The notes under the pieces: generated by a model
The model's database searches: none
What the model saw: only the letters and a program-made list of their open reading frames with translations
What the model was told of the DNA's origin: nothing
Assembly: GCA_938074515.1 (NCBI GenBank)
Contig: CALJFV010000043.1
Location: 1 to 8,262, forward strand
Source: an uncultured Flavobacteriaceae bacterium
Lineage (GTDB): Bacteria > Bacteroidota > Bacteroidia > Flavobacteriales > Flavobacteriaceae
Direction of reading: 5' to 3'
Length of the DNA: 8,262 nt
Shown here: positions 7,289-8,262 of the stretch, in pieces
Numbering within the stretch: position 1 is the stretch's first letter
Layout of the letters: each line of letters begins with the position of its first letter
Program-made: the position numbers and the translations under genes

Positions 7289-7603
7289 CTATAATACTTG
7301 ATTCGATTTTTTAGCATATCGGACTTTTTTATCCCCTTCCATTTTAAATCCTACTCGTGTTGCTTCACCCGATTTAGGATCCTTAATGGATAGATTTGAT
7401 AAATGAATCGGTGCTTCCATTTCAGTGATTCCACCCTGAGGACTAGCAGCGCTAGGCTTTTGATGTTTTTTCACAAGATTCACCCCTTCAACGATTGCTT
7501 TATTTTTGTCCTTGAGCACGCGAAGTATTTTACCTTCACTGCCTTTGTGGTCTCCAGCGGTCACCAAAACAAGGTCACCTGATTTTATCTTTAGCTTTTC
7601 CAT
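7289..7603 (-). CDS. rplX: 50S ribosomal protein L24 (uL24)
   Basis: L24 is one of the assembly-initiating proteins of the large subunit, near the exit of the peptide tunnel. The 104-residue product has a KOW motif at about 7-34 ([20 protein letters not shown] and LRVL), followed by the conserved [14 protein letters not shown] (38-51), [17 protein letters not shown] (57-73) and a basic end. Length is in the family range. It is the only complete gene here that stops with TAG rather than TAA. It starts 11 nt after rplN, with lead CAAAACCAAATG; it is the only start in the window with a pyrimidine at -3. Confidence 0.98.
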   Translation of the reverse strand: MEKLKIKSGDLVLVTAGDHKGSEGKILRVLKDKNKAIVEGVNLVKKHQKPSAASPQGGITEMEAPIHLSNLSIKDPKSGEATRVGFKMEGDKKVRYAKKSNQVL

Positions 7604-7614
7604 TTGGTTTTGCG

Positions 7615-7983
7615 TTAAAGCACCTCAGGTGCCAATGATACAATTTTCATGAACTGCTTATCACGAAGCTCACGGGCAACCGGACCAAAAACACGGGTGC
7701 CTCTCATTTCCCCTTGAGGATTCAAGAGCACACAAGCATTATCATCGAAACGGATATATGATCCATCAGGACGACGCACTTCTTTTACGGTACGCACTAC
7801 GACTGCAGTTGAAACGCTTCCCTTTTTAACATTTCCGTTTGGTGTTGCTTCTTTTACAGTAACCACTATCTTATCACCTATTGAGGCGTAACGTCTTTTG
7901 GTACCGCCTAATACTCGGATACAAAGAACTTCTTTGGCTCCGGTATTATCAGCTACTTTTAGTCTTGATTCTTGTTGTATCAT
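7615..7983 (-). CDS. rplN: 50S ribosomal protein L14 (uL14)
   Basis: L14 is a beta-barrel protein on the interface face of the large subunit that forms inter-subunit bridges and is the docking site of the silencing factor RsfS. The 122-residue product is of canonical length: [20 protein letters not shown], the core [20 protein letters not shown] (21-40), [20 protein letters not shown] (53-72), then [20 protein letters not shown] (74-93) and [15 protein letters not shown] (94-108), ending SLAPEVL. It starts 2 nt after the rpsQ stop (TAA-TC-ATG). Confidence 0.98.
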   Translation of the reverse strand: MIQQESRLKVADNTGAKEVLCIRVLGGTKRRYASIGDKIVVTVKEATPNGNVKKGSVSTAVVVRTVKEVRRPDGSYIRFDDNACVLLNPQGEMRGTRVFGPVARELRDKQFMKIVSLAPEVL

Positions 7984-7985
7984 GA

Positions 7986-8243
7986 TTACTTAGCTCTTTC
8001 GATAATTTCTATTAGTCTCCAACATTTGGTTTTGCTCATAGGACGAGTCTCCATAATACGAACAGTATCCCCTTCGTTGCAGTCATTTTTTTCGTCGTGC
8101 GCGACATACTTTTTGGTCTTCAACACGAACTTTCCGTACATCGGGTGCTTTACCTTTTTAACCTCGCTTACAACAATGGACTTTTCCATTTTGTTGCTGG
8201 TCACTACCCCGATTCGTTCTTTTCTTAAGTTTCTTTTTTCCAT
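7986..8243 (-). CDS. rpsQ: 30S ribosomal protein S17 (uS17)
   Basis: S17 is an OB-fold protein that binds the 5' domain of 16S rRNA early in assembly. The 85-residue product starts [20 protein letters not shown] and has [20 protein letters not shown] (21-40), [20 protein letters not shown] (44-63) and the signature [20 protein letters not shown] (64-83). The length and the ETRPMSKTK motif are standard. The ATG at 8243 lies 3 nt after a TGA that probably ends rpmC. No Shine-Dalgarno sequence is present. Confidence 0.98.
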   Translation of the reverse strand: MEKRNLRKERIGVVTSNKMEKSIVVSEVKKVKHPMYGKFVLKTKKYVAHDEKNDCNEGDTVRIMETRPMSKTKCWRLIEIIERAK

Positions 8244-8246
8244 GTT

Positions 8247-8262
8247 TCAGTGGCGCACAATT
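8247..8262 (-). CDS. rpmC: Probable C-terminal end of 50S ribosomal protein L29 (cut by window edge)
   Basis: Only 16 bases remain before the right edge. On the minus strand one frame reads ATT GTG CGC CAC TGA (Ile-Val-Arg-His-stop), with the TGA ending 3 nt before the rpsQ ATG. In the usual spc/S10 order the gene before rpsQ is rpmC, and an Ile-Val/Ile-Arg ending after a basic helix would fit L29. Four codons cannot establish the family, so the name rests on gene order and the stop position. Confidence 0.5.

Noticed and set aside
7240..7340. E. coli-type S8 repressor site at the rplX-rplE junction
   Set aside because: The 2-nt spacer and its flanks show no stem resembling the S8-binding helix on reading by eye.

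Overview
The window holds the distal part of the large ribosomal-protein gene cluster (the spc and alpha operon segments) of a bacterium, all on the minus strand, so transcription runs from the right edge to the left edge. The organism is most likely a Bacteroidota, probably of the Flavobacteriia/Flavobacteriales type. I base this on recalled family features: the RNA polymerase alpha N-terminus, the S8 tail, the zinc-free L36, the S14 and S4 types, A-rich start contexts with almost no Shine-Dalgarno sequences, and secY followed directly by infA with no adk or map. A genus cannot be named from this.

Layout in transcription order, from high to low coordinates: the last codons of a probable rpmC (L29), then rpsQ, rplN, rplX, rplE, rpsN, rpsH, rplF, rplR, rpsE, rpmD, rplO, secY, infA, rpmJ, rpsM, rpsK, rpsD, and rpoA, which is cut by the left edge near the end of its N-terminal domain. 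Seventeen genes are complete. All start with ATG; sixteen stop with TAA and one (rplX) with TAG. Most spacers are 1 to 21 nt, and secY and infA overlap by one base (TAATG). Only two spacers are longer: 61 nt before rpsH and 79 nt before rpsD. Both contain an imperfect inverted repeat that could form an mRNA hairpin.

The genes together make much of the ribosome (small subunit S4, S5, S8, S11, S13, S14, S17; large subunit L5, L6, L14, L15, L18, L24, L30, L36), initiation factor IF-1, the SecY channel subunit and the RNA polymerase alpha subunit. This is the usual co-expression of translation, secretion and transcription cores. I see no promoter, no terminator and no mobile element, CRISPR array or RNA gene.

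I looked for a novel system and did not find one; the coding content is ordinary core genome. The points worth a second look are the hairpin in front of rpsD (an S4 gene lacking the E. coli-style leader position), the weaker hairpin in front of rpsH, the start-site context (purine at -3 in 17 of 18 starts, hardly any Shine-Dalgarno) and a lysine in SecY where E. coli has Arg357.
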